A stretch of DNA of 64,000 bases from Cladorhizidae sp. MBARI D1340-BT2 (taxonomy: Eukaryota; Porifera; Demospongiae; Poecilosclerida; Cladorhizidae), in assembly GCA_028752905.1 (NCBI GenBank), contig JAQNBH010000010.1, positions 22,896,570 to 22,960,569 on the forward strand. The letters are read 5' to 3'. Under the pieces are notes generated by a model that ran no database searches, was not told the DNA's origin, and was given only the letters and a program-made list of their open reading frames with translations. Positions within the stretch are counted from its first letter, which is position 1, and the number at the start of each line of letters is the position of its first letter. Both the position numbers and the translations under genes were made by a program. Shown in pieces: positions 45,396 through 56,535 of the stretch.

Positions 45396-46255
45396 ATTCG
45401 AGAAAAGACCGACCACAAGGTAGACTAGACTATATAGCAGTAGAGAGCAACTTCCAACCACCTCAGCAGAACTAAACTACAATGGTAGCTAGAGTAGATC
45501 TACACAAGACAATAACTAGCTAACTTGATGCAGCATAGAACATGGACCAACTGTTGGAAGCTAGCTATAGCTTTCACTCGATGTGAAACAACTTATAATT
45601 ATTAAATGATCTACAACTGTTTGAACCTAGCCATAGCTTTCCCTATTATGTGAATTAACTTATAATTATTAGATGATCTACAATTGTTGGAAGTTAGCTA
45701 TAGCTTTCACTATAATTAAGTGAATGAACTTATAAGATCTACAATAGCTTTGACTGTATAAACATAAAACTAATTAGCTAGTATATATATCCTCTAGTGA
45801 CTTCATTGTCATCCCTACAGAGTGGTCAATTGTGTTATATGACATGACTTCATTGTCATCTCTACATGATACATTACATAATGTAACTTCATAGTCATTC
45901 ATGCAGACCATCAGCAACTAAGACGCAAAGCTTGCCCAAACACCTTGCAGAATTTAATGAATTGCTGTTCATGGAGTCACCAATATTTCTCTGGCCAAGC
46001 TCTAACATTGGTGGTCTGAGTGAGCAGAACTCTCCCGTTCATCTCCTGTGAGAGGAGGATGACTGTCTGAATAGTCCAAAAAATTGGTGTTAGAAAAATA
46101 TCTCGTAACAAACACTTTCAGAGTAAAGTTCACAAACTTAACTCGTAACCATGGTGATGTCATTGAATTTTTTTATAAAAACATCTACTCTGAACTCTGT
46201 ACATACGAGATGATAAAACTTTAGCAAGGCATGAACAACTTGTGGCTCTCTCCCA
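45396..46255. other. Region upstream of the RTK start
   Basis: AT-rich, with repeated units around TAGCTATAGCTTTCACT and TTATAATTATTAGATGATCTAC (45550-45720; another copy near 47040-47100). The RTK promoter should lie here, but no clear TATA or initiator was singled out. Confidence 0.4.
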
Positions 46256-46720
46256 TTGTGAGGCTAAATGAGTTACAAGGAGCTGTGTATTGGTGGTAAA
46301 AGGAGTTTCAAGGAGTTGTGTATTGTAAGCCTAGAAGGAGTTTCAAGGAGTGATGTATTGTAGGTAAAGAGTTTCAAGGAGTTGTGTATTGGAGTTTCAA
46401 GGAGTTGTGTATTGGTAACTGAAGGAGTTTCAAGGAGCTGTGTATTGGTAAAGAAGTTTCGAGGAGTTGCGTATTGTAAGCTAAAGTAGTTTCAAGGAGC
46501 TGTGTACTGGTAGCTAAATGAGTTTCAAGGATTTGGTAGCTAAAGGAGTTTAAAGGAGCTGTGTATTTGTAGCTAAAGGAGTTTGAAGGAGCTGTGTATT
46601 GGTTGCTAAAGGAGTTTGAAGAAGCTGTGTATTTGTTGCTAAAGGAGTTGTGTATTGGGAGTTTCAGGGAGCTGTGAATTGGAAGCTAAAGGAGTTCAAG
46701 GAGCTGTGTAATGGTAACTA
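46256..46720. repeat. 33-bp minisatellite, second array
   Basis: Same unit as 33005-33755 (GGAGTTTCAAGGAGCTGTGT). Directly after it, CTAGCATGGAGGCCAACTTT continues the same flank that lies inside the orphan Calx-beta exon at 33751-33785. Confidence 0.9.
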
Positions 46721-46975
46721 GCATGGAGGCCAACTTTAGTATTTCAGTGGTTCTCTCCCATGCGCAAGAATATCACAGGTCTGGTCAGTCTATTTGTTTA
46801 GGAAACCTCCAGCAACCCTTTTGGTTCAATATTTCATGCTGCATAATTAGCTCTCTCAATGTGCTAGCTCTAATCATAGTAGGCCCCTCACATGAGGAGT
46901 TTCAAAGATCAATCTCAAAGCAATGCAATTGCATGCCTAAAAGCATGTAGGTAACTTTGTTCTGATGTGCATAAG
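46721..46975 (-). pseudogene. Copied fragment of the orphan Calx-beta exon
   Basis: 46721-46756 matches the last part of the orphan exon (33752-33787). After about 190 unrelated bases, GGTAACTTTGTTCTGATGTGCATAA matches the continuation of that exon (33781-33806 region). So exon fragment plus minisatellite were copied together, and the copy later gained an insertion. Confidence 0.55.
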
Positions 46976-47229
46976 GCATCTCTCCAACTTTCACTGAGAA
47001 AAGTTTGAAGCAGATGCTTGCTATAACTTTAACTCTGCATTTGTAATTATAATTATTAGATGATCTACAACTGTTGGAAGCTAGCTATAGCTTTCACTAT
47101 ATAAACTTATAAATACTTCGTCTTCTGGAAACATTTAGATATGGATGTATCTAGTCAAATATTGTGTATACTACGATATGTAGAAATACCAAATCTCTTC
47201 TGCTGTAAGACTATTCAAAACTGTAAACT

Positions 47230-48150
47230 TTAGCTTGTCTATAATTATATATATATATATACACATCACATATCTTAGTATTCTTCAGCTTGTCTGTATA
47301 TACACACCATTATGGGCATATGTCTAAGTAATTGTTGAGCTATATACACACAGGATATATATAAGGAACCTTTAGCTGGTTTATGTACACACACCAGATA
47401 TCTAGGTAACCTTTAGATTGTCTATAATACACACACCATATTATATCTAAGTGACCTTTAGAATGTCTATATATACATACCACATATCTAAGGGTTGTAT
47501 ACATGTATAGAGGTGTACATGCACACAACTGTTAAGGGTTTGAAATATCTGCTACATGCACACAAATGTTAATGGTTTGAATTGTATGCTACCTGCACAA
47601 CTTTTAAGGGTGTGAAGTGTTTGCTACATGCAAACAATTGTTAATGGTAAGTGTCTGTTAATTGTACAAAACTGTTAGGGTTTGAAGTGTCTGCTACATG
47701 CACAAAACTGGAACCGTTTATGGTTTGAAGTGTCTTCTAAATGCACACGACTGCTAAGGGTTTGAAGTGTCTGCTAGATGCACACAACTGTTATGGGCTT
47801 GAAGTGCCGGCTAGATGCACACAAGTTTTAACACACCACTTCATCCAATGCACAGACACACATGTGATGAACACTATTTCATCCAATATATAGACACACA
47901 TTAAAATCACCTTCTCAATAATCAACTTCAAATTTTATTCACTCGACGTTTCGACTAGATGCTCTAGTCTTCATCAGGATTAATTAAACGCATGCTGATG
48001 GACACCACTTCATCCAGCACACTTGCTGATGAACACTACTTTTTCTACTTTTCTGCACACAGACACAACTGCTAATGGACACCACTTCATCCAATATGCT
48101 GATGGAGACCAGCTCATCTAATTCACAGACACACCTGCTGATGAACACTA
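47230..48150. repeat. Series of three different minisatellites
   Basis: 47230-47520: units with ATACACACACCA and CTAAGTAACCTTTAG. 47525-47830: units of about 38 bases, GTTTGAAGTGTCTGCTACAT with GCACACAACTGTTAAGG. 47830-48150: units with CACTTCATCCAAT, ACAGACACAC and TGATGAACAC. A hammerhead-like repeat is embedded at 47905-47985. Confidence 0.8.
47905..47985 (-). ncRNA. Hammerhead-like repeat end (copy B)
   Basis: On the minus strand: CCTGATGA, then a hairpin GACTAG-AGCAT-CTAGTC, then GAAACGTC, then a partly complementary tail (GAGTGAATAAAATTTG against the preceding AATTAATC). This is the order core box 1, stem II, core box 2, ACGU stem III, C at the cleavage position, of type I hammerheads with palindromic stem III. 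One unpaired A after CTGATGA and imperfect stem I make activity doubtful. Related copy at 2203-2275. Confidence 0.45.
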
Positions 48151-48839
48151 GGTGCCACTGCATACTATAAGTCCTAAAGGGAGTGGTAGTTGTGTGTGTC
48201 GATAAGGGAGTAGCCTCTGCATACTACTCTGTGTAAGTGGTGAGGAATGGATGAACTAGCTCTGTGTGGTTGGCTACAAACTATATGTATAAGTGGTGAG
48301 GACCAGGTCAACTAGTACTGTGTGTTACACTGCATACAAGGAATTGATAGTTGCATAGCTGGCTATGGTAGAGATGAAATGAGAAGTAGGTCTATATCAG
48401 AGCAATAACAGAGCCATGCTTAACAACACACCTTCCTTGCCCCCTCTCCCGGTGATAACTGTTGTTATTGCATAATACATGTACGCATGAGCTGTATATC
48501 AGTACTTGTGTAGGTTAGCTAATTCTGACTTCATCAATTATACTAGAATGAGGTGGGCTAGTTTCATGGCAACAACAAATTTTGACGAAGTTGAATAATT
48601 TAAGGATTTACTGGTACTGCAAATCTTCCACATGTCAGGCCCCGCCACAAACCCACACTACTCATCAGTAGCTGGTTGTTCATGCGCTAATATAATCAGA
48701 AAATAGCCTGACATAACTAAAGATGTAGAATGATGGCTGGTCAGAGCAAATGCACAGCAAATTGGAGTTCCAATTTATTTTACAGTCCCCTATCCAAGTG
48801 GCTGTTCAGAATGTTTGTGATTGATCTTCTTGCAATATG
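48151..48839. other. Stretch without a recognised gene
   Basis: No open frame with a motif. Repeated AAGTGGTGAGGA blocks at 48233 and 48290 are minor. Confidence 0.4.
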
Positions 48840-49245
48840 TTGATGCATGTCTCTTGTAGATAATTATGGATACTTCCTAGATATGACCATCATACCTGTA
48901 ATATGTTTTGGTGAGCCTCTCCTGGATATGGACTTGCAATATGTTTTGCCGAGTCTCTTAGATATGGACATATATACTTACAATATGTTTGAGGTAGATC
49001 TCGTAGATATGAACGTATATATTTGCAATAAGCTTCGGTGATCATCCTCTCCTTGATATGGACATATATACTTGCAATATGTTTGTTGAGCCTCTCCTAG
49101 ATATGGACTTATAATATTATAATTGCTGTATATGTTAGGGTGTCTCCTAGATTTGGCCATAATAGTTGCAATATATTTGGGTGATCCTTTCCTAGATATG
49201 GACATATATACTTGCAATATGTTTGAGTGCGCCTCTCCGGCATAT
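48840..49245. repeat. 46-bp minisatellite, first block
   Basis: Units of about 46 bases: CTCCTAGATATGGACATATA, TACTTGCAATATG, TTTGGGTGAGC. The same family resumes at 54780-55035 and 55590-56535, so transposons split one array. Open frames here (YMSISR..., SPYLGE...) are repeat artefacts. Confidence 0.9.
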
Positions 49246-49412
49246 ATATATGGAGCACAAGGGCATAAAACTACAAAAAAGATTTTGTAACACCCACCTA
49301 TTCCTTGCCTTAACTTCAAGGTAGTCCAATATTTTCCTTGACTAACATAGGTTAAAATACTCAGCACACTTTAAATAACCAGAATAGTTATTGCCCCAAA
49401 ATTTTTGGCTGG

Positions 49413-51310
49413 TTGCTATGTAAACTTGAAAATGCAATTCCCAATGAAATTGAAATCAGTATTTTAGGTCCAGTTCTTCAGTTAGTAGCTCTAAAATATT
49501 ACAAAATGGCACCAAAGAGGATAAAGCTTCACTTAATGAATGCCAGGAGAGTAAAGGAACAGAGTATGGATAATCTCAGGCTTCTGTTACACCAGCTATA
49601 ACCTGACAGCCAAGAAGATTCTTCTCATCTTACAGACATGCCTGCCTCTTCCTCTATTTCTTATAACCAACCAACCACTTCTTCAGGTGCTTCTGCCACA
49701 ACTGACCATTCAGACAATCAAATCAGCGAAGAAAAGTTATTGGAGGAGCACATATTGGATTCGACACAAACTCTTTATCATGAGATTACCTTATGTCCCT
49801 AGCCATGACCGTTCACTATTCACTAGTAATGAAAAGTGATATGAAGGCCTCTGAAGCTGCTCAATGTATTGGTGGTTTGATCAGAAAAAATTAGCGGACG
49901 GTGAGATAATGGAGAAACCTCTTCTTCTCTAATAATGGTAACTTTCCAGATAGTTTACAAGGGAAGTATCAGAGGGAGGGCTTCCTTTGGAAAAATGAGA
50001 AACTTAATTAATGATGCATCTAAGCGAATATTGTTGTGAAGGGCAAGCCAAATATGACAGCAGTCAGTTTTTGTTGGTGGGTTAATGAAAATCTCCTCCC
50101 TAATAGCATTCTCGATCCTGGTTTTCCTCGAAGTATTAGTGTACAAACAGCTAGAAGTTGGCTTCATGAGCTGGGATATAAAGTTTAGGATAAGAAGAAA
50201 TGTGTTTACATCGATGGCCATGAGTGTCTTAATGTTGTACAACATCGAAGATGCTTTCTACATCAGTTGATTGCTGGTGGGTTCTTGACAAAGGAATTAG
50301 CACCAAGTGATGAAGTAATTGCAGCATTTCCTGGTGATCTTGAGCAACCTCCACTGGCACGTTGTGAATTTTTTTTTCTTTTTCCCCACGACGAGTGAAC
50401 TTTTAATGCAAATGATGATGAGACCTTGCAGTGGGGTAGGCCAGATAGTCAAATTATTCGAACAAAAAGCCGAGGATCTGGCATTATGGTGTCAGATTTT
50501 ATTACAGAAAAAGATGGCTCTATCTGCCATACACAAGAGCAATATGATGCTGCAAAGGTCAGCAATCCAAACATAGCAATGGTTCTTAGAGTGTTTTTGG
50601 AATATGGAGAGGCACATGATGGAAATTGGACAGGAGCAAAATTCAGGCTATTGCAGTGAAGATTGCTGAAGCAAAATACCCCAAAGAAGATGGATACGGA
50701 ATATTTTGGGTGTTTGACCAAAGTGGCTACAAAATTCACTGAATGTTAACCACATGGATGCCAAAGAAAGTGGTAAACAAGCTCTAATACATGATACTGT
50801 TTTTGAGGGAAAGCCGATATCTATGACCAAACTTGTACACAACTGTACTGGTGATACAATCAGAATTGCCCGGGGAATGGTTGATGTCTTGAAGCAGAGG
50901 GGATGCTACATGCATACGATGAAGGTGGATGATATGAGAGAGGAGTTAGCCAAGCACCACGATCTTCGAGATAAAAAAACCCAGCTGGAACATTTTATCC
51001 ATAGTTGTAGTCATGCTTGCATATTCATACCGAAATTTCACTGTGAAGTCAATACGATTGAATGCTGCTGGGCATAGGCGAAACGCTACCCCAGAGCTAT
51101 AATATCATAGGACTTCATCGCAATGTTGGACCAGGACTTGACAGTGTCTCAAAGGATATCATTTAGAACTATTTTAGAAGAGCCAGAAAGTATATGTATG
51201 GTTACCTAGAAGGACACAATTCAGGAACAATGCAGGAATAGAGTTGGAAAACTTAATCCAGAAATACTCCAAGGAATTCAAATCTCATCGCCGCATATCT
51301 AATAACACGC
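49413..51310 (+). pseudogene. IS630/Tc1-like DDE transposase fossil
   Basis: Open frame pieces in order: MAPKRIKLHLMNARRVKE (N-terminus); VNENLLPNSILDPGFP and SWLHELGYKV (helix-turn-helix region, about 50080-50190); PHDE then TFNANDDETLQWGRPDSQI, with the first catalytic Asp in an F/H-DE-S-type block (50385); SRGSGIMVSDFITEKDG; IFWVFDQSGYK with the second Asp (50700); and FHCEVNTIECCWA in place of the N-x-I-E-x-x-W third-acid motif (51035). The D-D-E layout with E in NxIE is the IS630/Tc1/mariner pattern. Frame breaks occur near 49600, 50190, 50390, 50660 and 51076. No convincing inverted repeats were found. Confidence 0.7.
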
Positions 51311-51787
51311 ATATCTAATAACAATTAGTCAAATTTTTGGGTCCTGCTTTCAGTTTTGTTAAAATATCTTTCTATAGATATGAAGTGCTGCTCTTTAATA
51401 TTGTGTTTCTCTACTTACAAGTTCATCTGGCCACCCCTTCTGTCTATTAATTGTGGTCAAGCTAATGTAAATTCCATGACCACAAAATATCTCACCCAAA
51501 GTTGTTAACAGCCCAATTATCACTTTATAGACCTGTCTGTCTTCACTAGTGGAGCCTTCCCTCAAAATCTAAAGTCTATAGCTCTATTTGTGTAACAGTT
51601 CTATTCTTTTTTGTAAAAAAGGAGGCATGGCAGCTTAATAGCATCCTATCAGCAACCACATTTGAGTTACCATGGAAACATAATAGAGAAAAAGTTTTAT
51701 TATATATCAGACTAGTTCTATGCAAAATATAAAAACTTAAATACCCATATTTACAGAGATTATGATTTCACAAACAACTTTTGTATA
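51311..51787. other. Stretch without a recognised gene
   Basis: AT-rich spacer between the IS630-like fossil and the inverted-repeat element; nothing recognised. Confidence 0.4.
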
Positions 51788-52161
51788 CTAGTGGGGCGGT
51801 TAAGCCAACCAATCGTGCACTTTTTGATAAAAGCATGAAATTTAGTACATAGTTTTTAAACATCATAAGGATCATTTTTAGATGTGGAGCCATTTTGGAT
51901 TTGACCTCTGGTGACCTCTAGAGGTCAATTAACTTCGGAAAACCACAAGTTCTAGTTTAGCACCATTTGTACTTGGAATAAATGTTAAGTGTTTGAAATC
52001 AGAGTGAAGCTAATGCTTCAAAGAATTAAAATGAGTCTAGAATTGTATATCTCATTCCATTCCAAAGTTATGAGTATTTAAATTTTATGTGTGACCATGT
52101 GAATAGCGTTTCTCATTTCCCCCACAACTTTCAAGCCAGAGTCAGTTGTAAACCATACTAA
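51788..52161 (+). repeat. Left long terminal inverted repeat
   Basis: It pairs with 54354-54732. It contains an internal palindrome GACCTCTAGAGGTC and ends inward at AACCATACTA. Confidence 0.85.
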
Positions 52162-52263
52162 CATTAACATTTCAAGACTCATGGTGGGCATGGCATGGAG
52201 GCTACAATGATGGCACACACTCATCAGCTGTGCACACACGTTCCAGCTGTAGCAAAGTTGATC

Positions 52264-53668
52264 TCACAGAGACCACCTATTTTCATAGGAGATAGAAATC
52301 CCCATGTGTGCCAGCCTGTCGACGAGCACCCTCTTGCGCGTGTGTGCATGCAGCATTAGGCCGATGTAGGTTGGAACTGGCGTCTCCTGCATGGTGGCGT
52401 GCCTTACTGGGCAAGGTGTACTGCCTGTGGCGGCCCGTCGGTGCACAACGCTGTAGAACTTGAGGAGCTGGGCGATGCTCAGTGACGCTGGAGTTGTGCT
52501 TTCACTCTGGTGCTTGATACTGGGACCTTCCAAGATCATAGTGACCAAGGCAAGCAGCATGGGTGGCACGGAGTCCTGTTGGCATCCTGCAGGAAACCCA
52601 TTGAACACCTTGGCATCTCCGATGATGTTGCGTCTCACAATTTGGGCAGCACGCGCCAGGTGGACAGCATCAAGGTCTCTGTCCAGTTCACAAGACTTTG
52701 CCAGGGCATCGCCGAGGTCTTCATTGAATGCAAGTAGGACATCGCGCCCCTGGTGCTGTGCACACATGTTAGGAAAGTGAGCAAGCAGTCTCTGCTTAAG
52801 ACGGGTCGTGTGCACCCTGCCATCATGCTTGACTCCCAACTGTTCCATCCTTGATGTGTATAACTGCGCCAGGTCAGCAAGTTTGAAGACCGGAGACGTC
52901 TCGTCATCCATGTGAGCTTCTTCAATAAACACCACCAGCTCTGCGAAAGCAAGTCCTGTTATTGCATGTTCATAGTCTCCACCTTTGCCTGCCATTTCCT
53001 AAATCTTCCGTGCGCGATTGTACAAGTTCAGGAGACAATTTCGGTGGTACTTGGCGTCCTGTGCGACCATGTCCCCAGCATTCGGTTGCATCAGGAGGTC
53101 CATGTCGCCCACAATCAGTGCGCATGCCCTGACACGCGAGTCCAGTTGGAATGTCGCAGCTTCATGAAGAACAGCACTACCAGGAGCTTCTCCGCAGAAG
53201 AAGCATTTCACTTCTTGGCATTTCGTCTCAGTACTTGAGGGTCGTGACTGATATCGAGTTCGCTTGCAGGCAACAACTTCCTCTTCTTCGTCGGCGCCTA
53301 TTTTCAGGTGCCCTTTTCTCATCTCTGTCTAACTTGGTATTGTTATACCTCAGCCTGCATGTCTTGTGGAATCGTGCAGTGTTGGCGCTCAATGCTGCTT
53401 CAACTCCACTGCCTTCATCTAATCGGCTCAACAGAAAAGAGTTGGGGAGCAATCCAAGCTCATTGAACCTTCTAAGATGTCCAGCGAAAATGCTATAGCT
53501 GCTCCCCTTGTCTTGGCGTGTATTCTGGGATGGACTTGTCAGCGACTCTCGGGTCGTTTCTTGGCATATGAAGCATAATGACCAGTCTGTCTCTGTTGCT
53601 TGCTGGGCTGAGGTAGACGGAGCTGTTTCTGCACCACGAGGCTCAACGAGTTTGAAGCTCTTCAACAT
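52264..53668 (-). pseudogene. CFICQ-family protein, copy 2 (N-terminal half)
   Basis: The start MLKSFKLVEPRG (53668) follows an acceptor-like TTTCCAG. The first frame contains TDWSLCFICQETTRESL and KTCRLRYNNTKLDRDEKR. A frameshift near 53300 leads to KCFFCGEAPGSAVLHEAATF, RVRACALIVGDMDLLMQPNAG and DAKYHRNCLLNLYNRARKI, then a single stop. The third frame (243 codons) has VFIEEAHMDDETSPVFKLAD, GRVHTTRLKQRLLAHFPNM, GRDVLLAFNEDLGDALAKS, VHLARAAQIVRRNI and LVDRLAHMGISISYENRWSL before a stop at 52264. Compared with copy 1, it ends where the LDISTELGN...FHGTGISLF part should start, so the second half is missing. It is noticeably GC-richer than its surroundings. Confidence 0.75.
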
Positions 53669-53722
53669 TGTTCTGGAAATGGAAAATGACAAAGTTGTAT
53701 GAAAGGAGCACTCAGAATCCAA

Positions 53723-54353
53723 GTGAATTAGGACATGTTCAATTGAGAGATGTTTGTGATGGTTGTTATGCTAATCTATGAATAATTCAATAAATCGATA
53801 ATAAGATAAGATTCTAAAAACATTTTTGCCAATTAATAGTACTTACCCTTCCTTTTTTATAGATGCTACAGCTCCCACTGGCTCCATATCACCTCAACTG
53901 AAAGGCAAAGAAATATTTATCACCACTACTTTAGTCACCCCATAGCTACTACAATATTAAAAAAACACCTTCATTAGGGCACCCCATATTTAGATCCCAT
54001 AATAAGAGACCTCAAGAGTTCCCACAACCCCCTCACCCTCACACACACACACACACACATAGCTAATTGAAATGTTTACCTTAGTTGCCTTTATAAGCCT
54101 TCAGCTTCACCTCAGGGAAAACTTCTGGTAACAAGACTGGTATTCACAGAGCAGCTTCATCAGAGTAGAGTTACTATGGGATATAATATTCTATGGTGTT
54201 GATGAGCTGTTTGCATAATGATAGGTATGGGATATAATATGCTATGGTGTTAATGAGTTGTTTTACAGGCTATGGGATATAATGTTATGGTGTTAATGAG
54301 TTGTTTACAAGTCATGTGCTTTACACTACCAGTCAGATACTTTTTTGTTGTTG
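53723..54353. other. Interior of the long-TIR element
   Basis: It holds an AC run at 54038-54058 and a tandem pair of TATGGGATATAATATGCTATGG units (each about 60 bases) at 54170-54300. No gene. Confidence 0.5.
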
Positions 54354-54732
54354 TAGTATGGTTTACAACTGGCTCTGGCTTGTAAGTTGTGGGGGAAATG
54401 AGAAAACGCTATTCACCTGGTCACACATAAAATTTAAATACTCATAACTTTGGAATGGAATAAGATATGGACACAATTCTAGTCTCATTTTAATTCTTGA
54501 AGCGTTAGCCAAACACTTAACATTTATTCCAAGTACAAATGGTGCTAAATTAGAACTTGTGGTTTTCCGAAGTTAATTGACCTCTAGAGGTCACCAGAGG
54601 TCAAATCCAAGATGGCTCCACATCTAAAAATGATCCTTATGATGTTTAAAAACTATGTACCAAATTTCATGCTTTTATCAAAAAGTGCACAATTCCTTTT
54701 AATATGCTATCTTAACCGCTGCACTATACTAG
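54354..54732 (-). repeat. Right long terminal inverted repeat
   Basis: Partner of 51788-52161. Differences are scattered single bases and a small indel near the outer tip. Confidence 0.85.
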
Positions 54733-54779
54733 ATTTTTCCCCGGGTGTATACTTATAATCTTTTGGAGGGAGTTCTCCC

Positions 54780-55035
54780 TGTACTTAGAATATATTTGAG
54801 TGCGCATTGCCTAGGTATGGACAGATACTCTTGCAATATGTTTGGGTAAGCCACTCCTAGATATGGACATATATGCTGGCAATATCTTTGAGTGAGCACC
54901 TCCTAGATATGGACATACATACTTGCAATATGTTTGGGTGAGCCTCTCCTGCATATGTATGCAATATATTTGTGCATGTCTCTTGTAGATATGGACATCT
55001 CCTAGATATGGACATCATACTTGAAATATGTTTGG
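54780..55035. repeat. 46-bp minisatellite, second block
   Basis: Same unit as 48840-49245. Ends at the solo LTR. Confidence 0.88.
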
Positions 55036-55040
55036 GTGGG

Positions 55041-55583
55041 TGTCAGAAGAAGCTCACTCTGCTGCAGCTCCTGCGACACCAACCTCTTGTTTACTGACTT
55101 AGTTGCACCGCAACTCTTACTCAATAAACCTAGCTTGACCAATTCAATCTCCATCCTTCTGATAAGTCATAAAGGTAAAGAATAATTATAGCATAGAATC
55201 ACAATTGTCTCATACACCAATTGTATCATACACCAACTGTCTTATACAGTTCCTTTAGTTCTCTTGTCTTTTATCTTCTCTCTGTCTCTCATTATTATTC
55301 TCTTTGCTGTTATTCTCTTTTATAGATTCTATCACAGTTCACGTAGTGGTTTGTTGGTAGTCTGTCTTCTCTGATCTCTGTGATTTTACATATTCAGATG
55401 TAGGTGAGTAATCAGGTGAGTGATTGCCACAGGTTGTTCCTCCTTTCCCAGAGGTGTCAGAGGCAGTCACAACGTGTGGTTTTACATATTCAGATGTAGG
55501 TGAGTAATCAGGTGAGTGATTCCCACAGGTTGTTCTTCCTTTCCCAGAGGTGTCAGAGGCAGTAGTCAGGATACTCCCTGACA
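55041..55583. mobile_element. Solo LTR inside the minisatellite
   Basis: Begins TGTCAG and ends CTGACA, with GTGGG before and GTGGA after (4 of 5 bases match, a likely 5-bp target duplication). An internal tandem pair of about 93 bases (TTTTACATATTCAGATGTAG ...) lies at 55383-55565. AATAAA occurs at 55124 and a CT-rich stretch at 55260-55320. The body has no coding sequence, so the element was reduced to one LTR. Open frames here arise from the tandem pair. Confidence 0.7.
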
Positions 55584-55589
55584 GTGGAC

Positions 55590-56535
55590 CTCTCCTAGAT
55601 ATGGACGTATATACTTGCAATATATTTGAGTTGTATCTCCTAGATATGGACATATAAATAAAATTGCAATATGTTTGTGTGAATTTCTCCTAGATATGAA
55701 CAAATATACTTGGAATATGTTTGGAGAGTTTCTCCTAGATATGGAGATATTATACTTGAAATATGTTTGAGTGAACATGTCCTAGATATGGACATATATA
55801 TTGCAATATGTTTGAGTGAGTATCTCCTAAATATGGACATATATACTTGCAATATGTTTTGAAGAGTCTCTGGGCATATATACTTACAATATATTTGAGG
55901 GAGCATCTCCTAGATATATATATATATATTATATTATATGGAATATGTTTGGGTAAATCACTCCTAATATGTTGATGTACACTTACAATATTTTTGAGTC
56001 AGCATTTTATAGATATTGAAATATATACTTGCAATATGTTTGGGTGAGTCTCTGCTAGATAAGGATATATATACTTTCAATATGTTTGAATTAGTATCTC
56101 ATAGACATGGCCATATATACTTGCAATAATATGTTTGAGAGTGCCTATCCTAGATATGAACAAACATATTTGCAATATGTTTGGGTGAGTCTCTCCTAGA
56201 TATGGACATACATATTTCAATATGTTTTGGTAAGCATCTCCTAGATGTGGACTTATATACTTGTGAGTGAGAATCACTTACATATGTTTGAGTGAGCAGT
56301 GCCTAGGTATGGACATATATACTTACAATATCTTTGAGTGAGCCTCTTCTGGATATAGATGTATATACTTCCAATATATTTCGGCAAGTCTCATTTAAAA
56401 ATACGTACATATATACTTAGAATATGTTTGAGTGAGCATTGTCTAGGTATGGACAGATACTCTTCGCAATATGTGGGCCTCTCCTAGATATAGACATATA
56501 TATTGCAATATGTTTGGGTGAGTCTCTCCTAGAGA
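55590..56535. repeat. 46-bp minisatellite, third block
   Basis: About twenty diverged copies of the CTCCTAGATATGGACATATA unit, including an ATAT run at 55915-55935. Confidence 0.9.

Larger units (their letters stand above)
51788..54732. mobile_element. Long-TIR element carrying a CFICQ-family gene
   Basis: The left arm (51788-52161) and the right arm (54354-54732) are inverted copies of each other over about 375 bases. Shared blocks, left arm written: GTGCACTTTTTGATAAAAGC, GACCTCTAGAGGTCAATTAA, GGAATAAATGTTAAGTGTTTG and AATAGCGTTTCTCATTTCCC. The outer tips are CTAGT...GCGGTTAA on both sides, with a small indel between. The interior holds the minus-strand CFICQ gene (52264-53668) and, between 53720 and 54350, AC and repeat sequence. 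No target duplication was certain. Confidence 0.82.

Noticed and set aside
48978..49367. Open frames reading SPYLGE and YMSISR repeats, also at 55339-56277
   Set aside because: They are the 46-bp minisatellite translated; no start or conserved domain.
49300..51360. Inverted repeats around the IS630-like fossil (CCCCAAAATTTTTGG and AAATTTTTGGGTC)
   Set aside because: The match is short, AT-rich and self-complementary, so it is not reliable evidence for element ends.
52460..52780. Plus-strand open frames across the CFICQ gene
   Set aside because: Shadows of the GC-rich minus-strand coding sequence, which carries the conserved cysteine and VHLARAA blocks.
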